A model generated the notes under the pieces. The model had not been told where the DNA came from, searched no databases, and saw only the letters and a list, made by a program, of their open reading frames with translations. The position numbers and the translations under genes were made by a program. Positions 1-7,202 of a DNA stretch of 26,410 bases are shown piece after piece (the stretch's first letter is position 1; the number at the start of each line of letters is the position of its first letter). This stretch comes from a virus, in IMG/VR virus record IMGVR_UViG_3300031999_007154, positions 1-26,410 of that record. One strand, written 5' to 3'.

Positions 1-612
1 CGCCGCAGCCGCGCCCGCCACACCGCCGTCCACCGTCTTGGTCTTGTCGCTGCCGTCCATTGCTTCCGTCTCCTTGGCGGCTTCCGCCGCGATGCTGGCG
101 GACGTCTGGTCGTCCGCGCCGTTGCCCACGAAACTCACTTCCTGAAGCGCCGCCCGCCGCGCCACGTTCACCGGCCCGGCGAACTCGCGCCCGTTCACGG
201 TCACCATCTTGCCTTCGCCCACGAACTCGACCTCGCGCACCGAGGCCCCGATGGACGCCTGCCACGGATACCCGTTGTCGGCGTCGGCCGCGACCTCGCG
301 GGCGGCCTGAGTGGTCGAGGAAATCACGCCCGACACCCGCAGGCCCCCGTGCTCAATCTGAATGCCGTCAATGTGACCAACGCGGGCGGCGCGGTCGTGG
401 TCGAGGTAGACTTTGGCGCCGCCGCGCACGGTCAGGCCATTCAGGTCCACGACAACGGGGAACCGCCACCCGGCAATCGCCAGGGCGCCGCCGGTGTAGG
501 CGTCCATGTGGAACCGGCGCGGCCGCGCGGCCTGGGCATCCGGCCCGGCGGCTGCCTCCATGTTGATGGCCGCGATGAACTTGAGTTCACACGGCTCGTC
601 GCTGGTCTTCAC
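1..612 (-). CDS. Phage prohead (capsid maturation) protease, C-terminus off the window
   Basis: The reading frame stays open from a GTG at 612 to the window edge, giving 204 residues. The protein looks like a prohead protease of the HK97/S78 or related type, which trims scaffold and capsid proteins during head maturation. The pattern seen is YLDHDRAARVGHI with a candidate catalytic His near residue 72, then WQASIGAS with a candidate catalytic Ser near residue 120, then LQEVSFVGNGAD near 157-168; this order is typical of the family. After about residue 170 it becomes an Ala/Lys/Glu-rich linker, so it could be fused to a scaffold or capsid part outside the window. The GTG start is chosen because GAGG lies about nine bases upstream. 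It overlaps the end of the portal gene by 26 bases. A start at the later ATG near residue 18 is possible. Confidence 0.8.
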   Translation of the reverse strand, partial: MKTSDEPCELKFIAAINMEAAAGPDAQAARPRRFHMDAYTGGALAIAGWRFPVVVDLNGLTVRGGAKVYLDHDRAARVGHIDGIQIEHGGLRVSGVISSTTQAAREVAADADNGYPWQASIGASVREVEFVGEGKMVTVNGREFAGPVNVARRAALQEVSFVGNGADDQTSASIAAEAAKETEAMDGSDKTKTVDGGVAGAAAA

Positions 613-2056
613 GGTCCGTTTCCTCATCTGCCTGCGGCTGCGAGGGCTTCGGCTGGGCCTCGGCCATCGAGAGGCCGAGTTCCTTCATGAGCGCCACTTC
701 CTTCGCCCGCTGCCTCAGTTCCGTCTCCCAATCCTTGCCTTCCTTGGCGTATTCGCTGGCCAGGGTGGTTGTGTGGCTCGCCAGGCGCGTGGCCTGGGCG
801 TTGGCCTCCTTGGCCGGGTCCACATGCTCCATCCCGTCCCAGAACCACTGGTGGGGGTAATCGAGAAACGTCCGCGCTGACGCCGGCAGAAGGCCCGGCA
901 CACGCACCGCCTCGCGCAGCCAGGCGTCCAGAATGCGGTCAAGCACCGCGTCTTCCAGGTGGACCTGCTCGACGCGGATGCTCTTGAAATACGTCTGGTG
1001 GTCGAGGCGTCCGCTGGCGTAGTTGTAGGCCGACGAATCGCACAGCGCGATGTTGCGCGGCATGTTGAGGCACCGGGCGGCCTCGTTCAGTTTTTCGCGG
1101 ACGAACTCGACGTAGGTGGTTGCCGGCTGCTCGGGCTTAACCTGGCTCATCTTCCACCCGCCGGGCAGGGTCAGGAGCATGTTGCGTTCGAGCTCGATGG
1201 TATCCATCGGGTCGATGGGCTCAGCCTCGCCGTTGGGCGGGGCGTCGGTCTCGACCGTGCCGGAGATGTTGGCGGCCGTTTCGGCGGCATCGAGGACGGC
1301 CGACGTAAAGCGCCGGAGCTGCGCGAAGATCGGCAGCGCGGGCGTCAAGTCCGGGATGCCGCGACGCTGACCAGGCCTGTCGGCGCGGAACCAGTGGAGC
1401 ACCGCCTCTGCCGGCACGCGCTCGTAATCGAGGCCCAGGGACACCGCCGCCCCGGGATGGGTCTTCAAGACGTGGTACTCCACCGGGTTGCCGCTGGCGT
1501 CGAACACGATGCCGTCGACGCCGTTGGGCGTGCCCGCCTTCGCGGAGGCCAGTGCGGGCGAAGCCACCTGGTCGGCCTCGATGAGCCTGATGTCCAACGT
1601 CACCGGGGAGCCGATGTTCTCGTTCGAGATGAGAAGCGCGAAAGCCTCGCCGTCCTGGGCCCGGGCCATCCGCATGGTCCGCAGTTTGGCGGCAAGGCCG
1701 ACACGCGTCGCCCAACGCATGAATTCCTGCTCGATTGCGCGGTTGGCCTCGGCGCCAGCCGTGAGCATCTGGAGCCGCGGCCCCGTGCCAACGACGTCGT
1801 TGGCGAGGGTCAGCACGATCCCGCGGACGTAGGAGTTGTTGGCGACCTCATACCGCGCCCGGTTCCGCAGGACGCGGCGGACCTCGGCGCTTGCTGCGGC
1901 GTCGGCCGACAGGCCATCGGCCCCCGCCCAGTGCTTGCGGTTGCTGTCGGTCGTCTGCGCGGCATCGTACCGGCCCCGCACGAAGCGCACCGCCATCCGT
2001 AGCCCGCCGCCAGCGGGCTTTGCGACAGCACGGATGCGTTTGAGCCAAGCGAACAT
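587..2056 (-). CDS. Phage portal protein, lambda gpB type
   Basis: This protein of about 489 residues matches the lambda-type portal family, the dodecameric ring at the head vertex through which DNA is packaged. Supporting segments are VRRVLRNRARYEVANNSYVRGIV near the N-terminus, LANDVVGTGPRLQ, the RLIEADQV segment, the LHWFRADRPGQRRGIPDL segment (a family hallmark) and RCLNMPRNIALCDSSAYNYASGRLDHQTYFK near residues 340-370. The length fits the family. Either the GTG at 2059 or the ATG at 2056 could be the start; GGGAG lies five or seven bases upstream respectively. The GTG would make a 4-base GTGA overlap with the preceding small gene. The C-terminal tail is Gln/Glu/Asp-rich. Its place between a small head-module gene and the protease is the usual head-gene order. 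Confidence 0.95.
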   Translation of the reverse strand: MFAWLKRIRAVAKPAGGGLRMAVRFVRGRYDAAQTTDSNRKHWAGADGLSADAAASAEVRRVLRNRARYEVANNSYVRGIVLTLANDVVGTGPRLQMLTAGAEANRAIEQEFMRWATRVGLAAKLRTMRMARAQDGEAFALLISNENIGSPVTLDIRLIEADQVASPALASAKAGTPNGVDGIVFDASGNPVEYHVLKTHPGAAVSLGLDYERVPAEAVLHWFRADRPGQRRGIPDLTPALPIFAQLRRFTSAVLDAAETAANISGTVETDAPPNGEAEPIDPMDTIELERNMLLTLPGGWKMSQVKPEQPATTYVEFVREKLNEAARCLNMPRNIALCDSSAYNYASGRLDHQTYFKSIRVEQVHLEDAVLDRILDAWLREAVRVPGLLPASARTFLDYPHQWFWDGMEHVDPAKEANAQATRLASHTTTLASEYAKEGKDWETELRQRAKEVALMKELGLSMAEAQPKPSQPQADEETDREDQRRAV

Positions 2057-2253
2057 CACGCTGCTCCCGGCGGAACCACTTTCGTGAGGCGAACCCCCAG
2101 GCCCTTCGCCCGCGCGGCCTTCTTCGACGCCAGGTACCGGTCCGCCGCGATCTGGTCGGGGATCGAGTGCTGCTGCATGCTCCCCGCATCCCCCGACGCC
2201 GACTTCGGCCCCTCGGCATTCGTCCGAATCGCGTCGTCCAATTCGTCAGCCAC
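2056..2253 (-). CDS. Small head-module protein upstream of portal (gpW-like position)
   Basis: A 65-residue protein starts at GTG 2253 behind GAGGGG and ends in the first bases of the portal gene (GTGATG junction). It starts MADELDDAIRTNAEGP, contains HSIPDQIAADRYLASK in the middle and ends in a basic stretch with KGLGVRLTKVVPPG. No catalytic motif is seen. In lambda-like phages the gene in this position (W) encodes a small head-completion/joining protein, but the match here rests on position and size, not on sequence, so the role is inferred. A truncated second copy lies at 2857-2991 with the same IRTNAEGP and QHS-PDQIAAD core, which shows that this family has been duplicated locally. Confidence 0.7.
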   Translation of the reverse strand: MADELDDAIRTNAEGPKSASGDAGSMQQHSIPDQIAADRYLASKKAARAKGLGVRLTKVVPPGAA

Positions 2254-2263
2254 TTGAGGCCCC

Positions 2264-2470
2264 TCAACCGGCTTGGCAGTCGCTCAGGTTCATCTGCCGG
2301 CGCCGCCTTTCGAGATGGGCAAAGGCGCCCACCGCCCGCACGGGATCGCGGCCGGCAAGGAACGCGACCCATGACTCCTGCGCGGCATCCTCGCGGGCCT
2401 CGGATGGGACCCGTGAAAGTTCCGCCCTCAGGCGGACCGGATCACATACTGGCGGCAATGCGCGGCTCAT
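2264..2470 (-). CDS. Small protein of unknown function, complete copy of a duplicated gene
   Basis: A 68-residue ORF starts at ATG 2470 and ends 10 bases before the next small gene. Its core reads EAREDAAQESWVAFLAGRDP followed by RAVGAFAHLERRRR. The acidic/aromatic pattern around QESW resembles region 2 of sigma-70-like factors, where EDxxQE is common, but the protein is far too short to be a sigma factor. I therefore call it unknown. A second copy at 2597-2746 shares EAREDA-QESWVA-LAGRDPVRAV. Conservation of this core in two diverged copies argues that both were, or are, translated. The Shine-Dalgarno site is weak (AGGG close to the start). Confidence 0.6.
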   Translation of the reverse strand: MSRALPPVCDPVRLRAELSRVPSEAREDAAQESWVAFLAGRDPVRAVGAFAHLERRRRQMNLSDCQAG

Positions 2471-2530
2471 CTACCCTATAGGGACACGAGAACGGCCCTC
2501 CTCGACGCGGAAAATGGCGGGCACAAACAA

Positions 2531-2558
2531 TTGTTACACCGGTAGACAGGGCGGCTCG
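2531..2558 (-). repeat. Conserved leader box, copy 1
   Basis: The segment TTGTTACACCGGTAGACAGG and the bases just after it recur almost unchanged at 2832-2859. Each copy lies about 60-85 bases upstream of a copy of the small duplicated gene. It is either the intergenic part of a tandemly duplicated unit or a shared regulatory leader. No clear -10/-35 pair is seen inside it. Confidence 0.6.
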
Positions 2559-2596
2559 GGGGGGGAGAGGTGCGCTTGCCACCATGTTGACTCTTG

Positions 2597-2746
2597 CTAC
2601 TCGTGTCGCCGCTCACGGTGCGCGAAACTGCTGACCGCCCGGACCGGGTCGCGGCCGGCGAGGTACGCGACCCAGGACTCCTGAACGGCATCTTCCCTTG
2701 CCTCAGGGCGCCTGGCCCAGTTCGGCGAGAAGACGTTCCGGCTCAT
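2597..2746 (-). CDS. Second, shortened copy of the small duplicated gene
   Basis: ATG at 2746 opens a 49-residue frame ending at a TAG at 2597. It reads MSRNVFSPNWARRPEAREDA, then the conserved QESWVAYLAGRDPVRAVSSF core, and stops just after HRERRH. Compared with the copy at 2264-2470 it lacks the C-terminal tail and has a different N-terminal 12 residues. Most base differences between the copies fall in a pattern that keeps the protein core, so the frame was probably under selection. It may still be translated, or it may be decaying. It was found by hand translation. Confidence 0.5.
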   Translation of the reverse strand: MSRNVFSPNWARRPEAREDAVQESWVAYLAGRDPVRAVSSFAHRERRHE

Positions 2747-2831
2747 AGATTGGCGGCGGCGCGCGTGTCATCCACCCTGTACGGACGCACTAAGGCACTT
2801 TTCTGCCGGGCAGAGGAGGCGAATTGTGAGG

Positions 2832-2859
2832 TTGTTCCACCGGTAGACAGGGCGGCTCA
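2832..2859 (-). repeat. Conserved leader box, copy 2
   Basis: This segment reads TTGTTCCACCGGTAGACAGG and then GCGGCTCAG. It matches the box at 2531-2558 with very few changes and sits upstream of the second copy of the small gene. It also forms the breakpoint of the truncated gene at 2857-2991, which runs into the box and ends on a stop codon within it. Confidence 0.6.
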
Positions 2860-2991
2860 GGGTGAGTGGGGCGTCTTGTCCGCCGCGATCTGGTCGGGCA
2901 GGCTGTGCTGCTTCATGCCGCCGGAATCGCCGTGGGCCTCGGCCGGCCCCTCAGCGTTCGTCCGAATCGCTTCCTCAAGATCGTCCGCCAC
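2857..2991 (-). pseudogene. Truncated copy of the gpW-position small gene
   Basis: Starting at GTG 2991 (or ATG 2997) the frame reads VADDLEEAIRTNAEGP, then the QHSLPDQIAADK core. It aligns residue for residue with the gene at 2056-2253. After the core Lys the homology ends abruptly: the conserved YLASKK tail and the basic C-terminus are missing, and the frame runs into the leader box and stops. This looks like a deletion product of an ancestral tandem array, not a functional gene. It shows that the phage region just left of the metabolic island has been rearranged. Confidence 0.6.
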
Positions 2992-3097
2992 TGCCATGCC
3001 CTCAGTCGCAACCGACCGGGCGAGCCGAAAAGAAAAGGCCGCGGGGGTGTGTGGCCCCACATGGCCTCGAATCTTCTCGGCATCCTCCCAACGGTGA

Positions 3098-3271
3098 TCA
3101 GCTGCGGGGCGGTCGTCCAGTCTTGTTGTCGCACACGATCTTCACGCGCAACCCCTGGGCAAGCAAGGCGGTTCCCGCCTGGACTGTGAAACCGTTACGC
3201 ACACAAACGTCGGCCCAGCCAGGAGCACGGGAGAAGGACGAGACGCGCGAACGGCCAAGGAGGAAGCAGCA
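3098..3271 (-). pseudogene. Remnant ORF directly behind the permease stop codon
   Basis: In the same frame as the ABC permease, immediately after its TAG, the sequence stays open for 57 codons to a TGA at 3098. The later part reads GWADVCVRNGFTVQAGTALL followed by AQGLRVKIVCDNKTGRPPRS. It looks like a genuine protein C-terminus, not random coding, but I do not recognise the family. There is no ATG; a GTG within VCVRNG could start a peptide of 34 residues. It may be the tail of a phage gene cut by insertion of the island, or of a tenth island gene. The rest of 2998-3271 shows no other gene and no hairpin terminator. Confidence 0.35.
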
Positions 3272-4018
3272 CTACTTGCCGGCCCAGTGAACCACTCGGC
3301 GTTCCACAAGGACAAACAGCTTGTTGAACAAATAACCGATTATCCCCGCCCATGCTATTGCGCAGTACATCTCTGGAACGTCGAAGACAAGATGGTACTC
3401 GTAGATGCGGTGTCCGAGCCCCTTTGGTGTGCCGAAGAACATCTCACTCACCACCACAAGGACTAAGGCCAAAGACAAAGCGGTCCGCAGGCCCACAATA
3501 ATCTGCGGGAGAGCGTCTGGGAGCACGATTTTCCACAGAATCTCGTATCTGTTCAGCCCAAACGCGCGTCCCACGAACCGCCTCAGACGGGGAGCATGGG
3601 ACACTCCGTAGTCCGCATTTACGATCATAATTAACGTGCATCCATAGATGACGACGGCCAGCTTGGGGCCATCTCCAACACCCATAACAAGAAGAAAGAG
3701 CGGGAACAAGGCGACCGGAGGAATTGACCTGAAGAAGTCGATCAGGAACTCCAAACTGCGCGAGATCCCTTTGAAGGAACCCGTCAGTATACCCACCGGA
3801 ATCCCCACCGCGGCCGAGACGCAGAGCCCCAGGAGCATCCTGCGTACGGTCACGAAGCAGTCAGGCCAGATCTCCCCCGTCTGAAAAGTAAGGCGGATGA
3901 AAGCATCCGCAACCTGAACCGGCGAAGGAAGGAGCAGGGGCGAGGCAACTCCCAGGGCATATATGGCCCACCAAAGGGCTAGGAGGGCGAGCGGGCCGAC
4001 AGTGATCCAGATCCTCAT
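3272..4018 (-). CDS. ABC transporter permease, SsuC/TauC/ThiX-like
   Basis: This inner-membrane protein of 248 residues starts MRIWITVGPLALLALWWAIY and has about six hydrophobic segments. The cytoplasmic EAA loop that contacts the ATPase is visible around residues 160-195: GRAFGLNRYEILWKIVLPDA, then LPQIIVGLRTALS. It belongs to the family of permeases for sulfonate, taurine, nitrate and thiamine-precursor importers (BPD_transp_1). The start at 4018 gives a 4-base ATGA overlap with the ATPase gene and has GGAGGA about 10 bases upstream; a start at 4036 would add six residues. Last gene of the operon. The substrate cannot be read from the permease. Confidence 0.92.
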   Translation of the reverse strand: MRIWITVGPLALLALWWAIYALGVASPLLLPSPVQVADAFIRLTFQTGEIWPDCFVTVRRMLLGLCVSAAVGIPVGILTGSFKGISRSLEFLIDFFRSIPPVALFPLFLLVMGVGDGPKLAVVIYGCTLIMIVNADYGVSHAPRLRRFVGRAFGLNRYEILWKIVLPDALPQIIVGLRTALSLALVLVVVSEMFFGTPKGLGHRIYEYHLVFDVPEMYCAIAWAGIIGYLFNKLFVLVERRVVHWAGK

Positions 4019-4815
4019 GGCGTAAGGTTCCTCCAAAAGGCCTCAATAGCGCGCGCCCGGACACTGAGGAACTCCTCGCTCCCAAGCATGCGTCGGGTTC
4101 TTGGCCGAGGCAGATTGACCTCCAGTGTCTCAACGACAGATGCGGGCAGAGGACTCAGGATGTAAAGCTTGTCTGCCAGGTAAATGGCCTCGTCTATCTC
4201 ATGGGACACGAACAGGGTGGTGATCCGCATGTGATGCCACACCCTAAGGAGCTCGTCGGCCATGCTCAGCCTGGTTTGGTAATCAAGGGCACCAAATGGC
4301 TCGTCCATGAGCAGAATGTGCGGACTCCCTACCAGCGCCCTTGCCAGGGCCGTGAGTTGCTTCTGCCCACCGCTCATCTGGTAGGGGAAATGCCCAAGCG
4401 GAATCCGAATGCCACATCGGACAAGGAACTCCTGCACGCGATGTCGACGGCTACGAACGCTTCCGTCCGTTGCTTCTAGCGGAAGCCCTATGTTGTCAAT
4501 GGCACGTCTCCAAGGGAAGAGGCTTCGCTCGTAATCCTGAAAGACATACCCTGCGCGAAAGGTTCCTGGTGGTTTCCCCCCAACAGAGGCAGTCCCCGAA
4601 TCGAACGGCACCAAACCGGCAACTACGTTCAAGAGTGTTGTCTTTCCACATCCATTCGGGCCGAATATGCTCACAAACTGCCCGGGTGCCGCCGAGATGC
4701 TCAGGTTGTCTATCACGAGCAGGCGAGAGTCGCCGTCCGCATAGCTCTTGCAGAGATGATCGACAACAACCCCCTGCTGGAACACGCTCGTCACCGCGGC
4801 ATCTTCAGTCACCAT
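4015..4815 (-). CDS. ABC transporter ATP-binding protein, SsuB/TauB-like
   Basis: A 266-residue cytoplasmic ATPase that should power the import system made with the neighbouring permease and binding protein. All nucleotide-binding motifs are intact: Walker A GPNGCGKT at 52-59, Q-loop VFQD with Gln 93, signature MSGGQ at 147-151, Walker B ILLMDE ending at 172, D-loop GALD and switch His 205 in FVSHEIDEA. The start at 4815 is chosen because a strong GGAGGC lies nine bases upstream. It overlaps the UbiV-like gene by 11 bases, which suggests translational coupling. A longer frame begins at 4920 but its extra 35 residues lie inside the preceding gene and lack family features. Confidence 0.93.
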   Translation of the reverse strand: MVTEDAAVTSVFQQGVVVDHLCKSYADGDSRLLVIDNLSISAAPGQFVSIFGPNGCGKTTLLNVVAGLVPFDSGTASVGGKPPGTFRAGYVFQDYERSLFPWRRAIDNIGLPLEATDGSVRSRRHRVQEFLVRCGIRIPLGHFPYQMSGGQKQLTALARALVGSPHILLMDEPFGALDYQTRLSMADELLRVWHHMRITTLFVSHEIDEAIYLADKLYILSPLPASVVETLEVNLPRPRTRRMLGSEEFLSVRARAIEAFWRNLTP

Positions 4816-5734
4816 GAACTGCCTCCAGCCCCGCTCGCGAGTAATACCAGCCATTACAGAAGCGCGGGTGCTCTGGCAGAGAAGCCAGTTCCTGATTTCC
4901 CGCACGCGGTGTTCTGCCATACGTTAGGGCCTCTACATAGACCCTTGCGGCCTCACACAGATACTGGAGTGGTCTTCCGAAGCCAGATACTCTGAAGAAA
5001 CCCACACCTCCTTGAACGAGCTCTCCTACCACGGCCAGCAGACACACGTCGGCTTCAGTCAGCAGGGATCGCCCCCAGATGCGGAAGACGGGCCTCTCGG
5101 TCCGGTCATCTGAGAGGACAGGGAGTTCGTGCCGGCCAATACACGTCCCAGCACACGACCACGGGTCCCCCGTCTCAACTTGACTACCGTAGCACCGCCG
5201 CGAAACAGCCGCCACGGCGGAGCCATGAACTAGAATCTCCACCGGAATGCGGGCGTGGGCGACCAGAGCCAGGACCTCCTCCCGACGGAGGTCAACCGGA
5301 AGGCAGACGCGGCTGACGCCAAGCTCGGCAAAGAGGTTTACATCCAGGTGATTGTAAGCATTCAGAAACTGCCCCGCGATGATCTCATACTGCCTCCGCC
5401 AAGATTTTTCAGCAGCATGCAGCATGCCCAGGTTGTTAATCACGATTCGCGTTGCACCCGCCTCGAGGCACTCCGCAGTCAGTTCCATGCACTGCCTCAC
5501 ACCCTCATCGCTCATGAGTAAGGCCGGCGTCGAGACGCTGACACATAGGCCAGCCTCGACACATCGCTTGACGGCATCCAGCAACGCTGACCGACGTAGC
5601 CGCCATCGGTCCATGCAGACGGGTTCACCCAGACGGATCTCATCGACAGCCGCTAAGGCTGCACCGTGCGCTGTCTCGGCATTCAGATCGTCAAGTTCCA
5701 GGACAAGACTCGGGTTTCCTTTCGCCTTAGGCAT
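4805..5734 (-). CDS. UbiV-like U32 family iron-sulfur protein
   Basis: A 309-residue U32 protein. The family was named for peptidases but includes the heterodimeric UbiU-UbiV pair, needed for oxygen-independent hydroxylation in ubiquinone synthesis with prephenate as oxygen donor. Candidate [4Fe-4S] ligands are C40 (in LGEPVCMDR) and C181, C194, C198. E. coli UbiV uses C39, C180, C193 and C197, so the pattern is the same with a one-residue offset. The typical EILVHGSAVAAVSRRCYGSQ segment precedes the cluster. The partner UbiU-like gene is four genes upstream in the same operon, an unusual separation. The gene starts nine bases after the binding-protein gene; its Shine-Dalgarno site is weak. 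A true UbiV role is unlikely because no other quinone gene is present, so a different substrate is inferred. It could also be an RNA-modifying U32 protein. Confidence 0.82.
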   Translation of the reverse strand: MPKAKGNPSLVLELDDLNAETAHGAALAAVDEIRLGEPVCMDRWRLRRSALLDAVKRCVEAGLCVSVSTPALLMSDEGVRQCMELTAECLEAGATRIVINNLGMLHAAEKSWRRQYEIIAGQFLNAYNHLDVNLFAELGVSRVCLPVDLRREEVLALVAHARIPVEILVHGSAVAAVSRRCYGSQVETGDPWSCAGTCIGRHELPVLSDDRTERPVFRIWGRSLLTEADVCLLAVVGELVQGGVGFFRVSGFGRPLQYLCEAARVYVEALTYGRTPRAGNQELASLPEHPRFCNGWYYSRAGLEAVHGD

Positions 5735-5743
5735 GACGCTCGC

Positions 5744-6751
5744 TCACTTCACGCCAAGGTCTTGCGGCGTAAGCACGAGATCCTTAGTGTCGACTCTTGC
5801 GGGCGCTGCCCCACACTCCGCAAACTTGTCGGCCAGTTCCTGCACACGCTTCCGGTCAATCTCCGAGGTCTTCCAGTACTCCGATCGGTTCATCTTCAGG
5901 CTCAACTCGGCAGAGGCCCCCGTGTACTTGGCCACAATCTCAGCGACGTCCTTTTCTGTTCCCGGCTTCCTCATGTACTCAATGGCATCCTCGACGCCTG
6001 CGATGATCCTGCGAGCCTTGTCTGGACCGTCTCTTGTGCCCTTCGACGTGAATGTGAGAGCCGAGATCGGGGTGGGCGGGGGGACCAGCCTTGCCATTGG
6101 GTTAGGCAGCAGCACCTCCGCAACCCCCTTTTCGACCGCAACCGTCGGCACCGGGTCCATGCAGTAGAGTGCGTCCACGCGACCGCTCGCGAGGGCGGCA
6201 TACATTGTGCCCGGCGTGATCTCGATGAACGTGCACTTGTTCGTGTCGATGACAGGCGATAGGACGGCTAGGCAGAACGCCTTGACAGCGGAACCGGGGT
6301 GAAGCCCTATCGTGCGCCCCTCAAGCTCCTTCAGCGACTTAATCCCCGCCTCTTTCCTCGAGATGATATAGTCGGGAAAGGCGTCCTCCTTCCACACCAA
6401 GAACGGGCCAAGTCTCAGCGTTCCGGGCTCTTTGTGCTCGACCGTCAACACGACATTCATGTTGCTCAGCCCTGCGGCATCAATCTGGCCTGCCAAGAGC
6501 GCCTGGAGTTGCTGGTTGGCATCCGCAAACTGGATCAGCTCCACGTCGAGGCCATGCTTCTCGAAGAACCCCTTCTCCTTGGCCACGAAGACGTGGCGGT
6601 ACAACGCGACCTGCTGGTAGCCGACCCGGCAAGTGAGAGCCGAACCAATCGCTTTCGGCCCCCCGTCTGGCCCTAATGCGAACCAGAGGACCAAACCAAG
6701 TACTCCAACAACGCACGCTGCAGCAATACACACTATGCTCTTGGTTGACAT
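5744..6751 (-). CDS. ABC transporter substrate-binding protein, NMT1/THI5/SsuA-like
   Basis: A 335-residue binding protein that would capture the imported compound outside the membrane. The N-terminus has a hydrophobic segment, IVCIAAACVVGVLGLVLWFA, without a good lipobox or an obvious signal-peptidase site, so it may be an uncleaved anchor. The type-2 periplasmic fold is evident: VGYQQVALYRHVFVAKEKGF followed by FEKHGLDVELIQFADANQQL near 43-80, LLAGQIDAAGLSN, SLKELEGRTIGLHPGSAVK, and LASGRVDALYCMDPVPTVAV. These are the standard segments of NMT1-like proteins binding sulfonates, nitrate, pyrimidines or thiamine precursors. The start ATG follows AAGGGGG with good spacing. Hydrolase neighbours make a cyclic amide or ureide ligand the best guess. 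Confidence 0.92.
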   Translation of the reverse strand: MSTKSIVCIAAACVVGVLGLVLWFALGPDGGPKAIGSALTCRVGYQQVALYRHVFVAKEKGFFEKHGLDVELIQFADANQQLQALLAGQIDAAGLSNMNVVLTVEHKEPGTLRLGPFLVWKEDAFPDYIISRKEAGIKSLKELEGRTIGLHPGSAVKAFCLAVLSPVIDTNKCTFIEITPGTMYAALASGRVDALYCMDPVPTVAVEKGVAEVLLPNPMARLVPPPTPISALTFTSKGTRDGPDKARRIIAGVEDAIEYMRKPGTEKDVAEIVAKYTGASAELSLKMNRSEYWKTSEIDRKRVQELADKFAECGAAPARVDTKDLVLTPQDLGVK

Positions 6752-6772
6752 CTCGGCCCCCTTTCATACGGA

Positions 6773-7189
6773 TCAGTACCACCAAAGCAGCAGCACCACA
6801 AGTGCTACTCCCAAGGTGGTGTACACTCCTGCGGCAACGAGCGGTACCCCGAAACTGTCGGCTTTGTTCCTGAGGCCGTCAGAGAGCCTGTCGTCAGCCG
6901 ACTGGCTCGTGTTCACGCCGGCCCCCCCACCGTCGCTCCTGAGAAGAAACGCCTCAAGTTTGCTCAGCTCGCCTTCAGCCATGAATGTGAAGATGGCGGC
7001 GATCAGAAAATACGCCAGAGCCAAGTATAGCCCGGCGGTACGGTGAGGATCGCTTGGCTTGTCCTCGACTACGACTGACACTAGAAGGTTCATGCTTGCA
7101 GCCACCAGGAGAGTTGACAGCATGGCCAGCCGCCGCGAATGCCTAGCCGCGCGGCCTAGCAGGACAACCAGTTTCTCCCAGTGCCCCAT
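6773..7189 (-). CDS. Small membrane protein of unknown function
   Basis: A 138-residue protein starting MGHWEKLVVLLGRAARHSRR. Three hydrophobic segments are predicted by eye: about residues 24-43 (MLSTLLVAASMNLLVSVVV), 54-72 (LYLALAYFLIAAIFTFMA), and the C-terminal 22 residues ending VVLLLWWY. A soluble acidic loop with Ser/Asp-rich DRLSDGLRNKADSF lies between the second and third. No family is recognised. The frame is open far upstream, but the start at 7189 is preferred: GAGGAG lies about nine bases before it and the previous gene stops only 13 bases upstream. Position before the binding-protein gene suggests an accessory membrane part of the importer or a membrane anchor for the operon's enzymes; both are guesses. 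Confidence 0.75.
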   Translation of the reverse strand: MGHWEKLVVLLGRAARHSRRLAMLSTLLVAASMNLLVSVVVEDKPSDPHRTAGLYLALAYFLIAAIFTFMAEGELSKLEAFLLRSDGGGAGVNTSQSADDRLSDGLRNKADSFGVPLVAAGVYTTLGVALVVLLLWWY

Positions 7190-7202
7190 GAGCCAAGGCT
7201 CC

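Noticed and set aside
959-2002. Long plus-strand ORF opposite the portal gene
   Set aside because: It is a shadow of the GC-rich portal codons; it has no ribosome site and its protein shows no family features.
2473-2482. CCCTATAGGG palindrome resembling the end of a T7 promoter
   Set aside because: The upstream part of a T7-type promoter is missing, the second duplicated copy does not keep the palindrome, and no phage RNA polymerase gene is in the window.
2264-2746. Sigma factor genes because of the EDAxQESW pattern
   Set aside because: The proteins are only 49 and 68 residues long and lack regions 2.4 and 4.
3100-3271. Rho-independent terminator after the operon
   Set aside because: No stem-loop followed by a T-run was found on the minus strand in this stretch.
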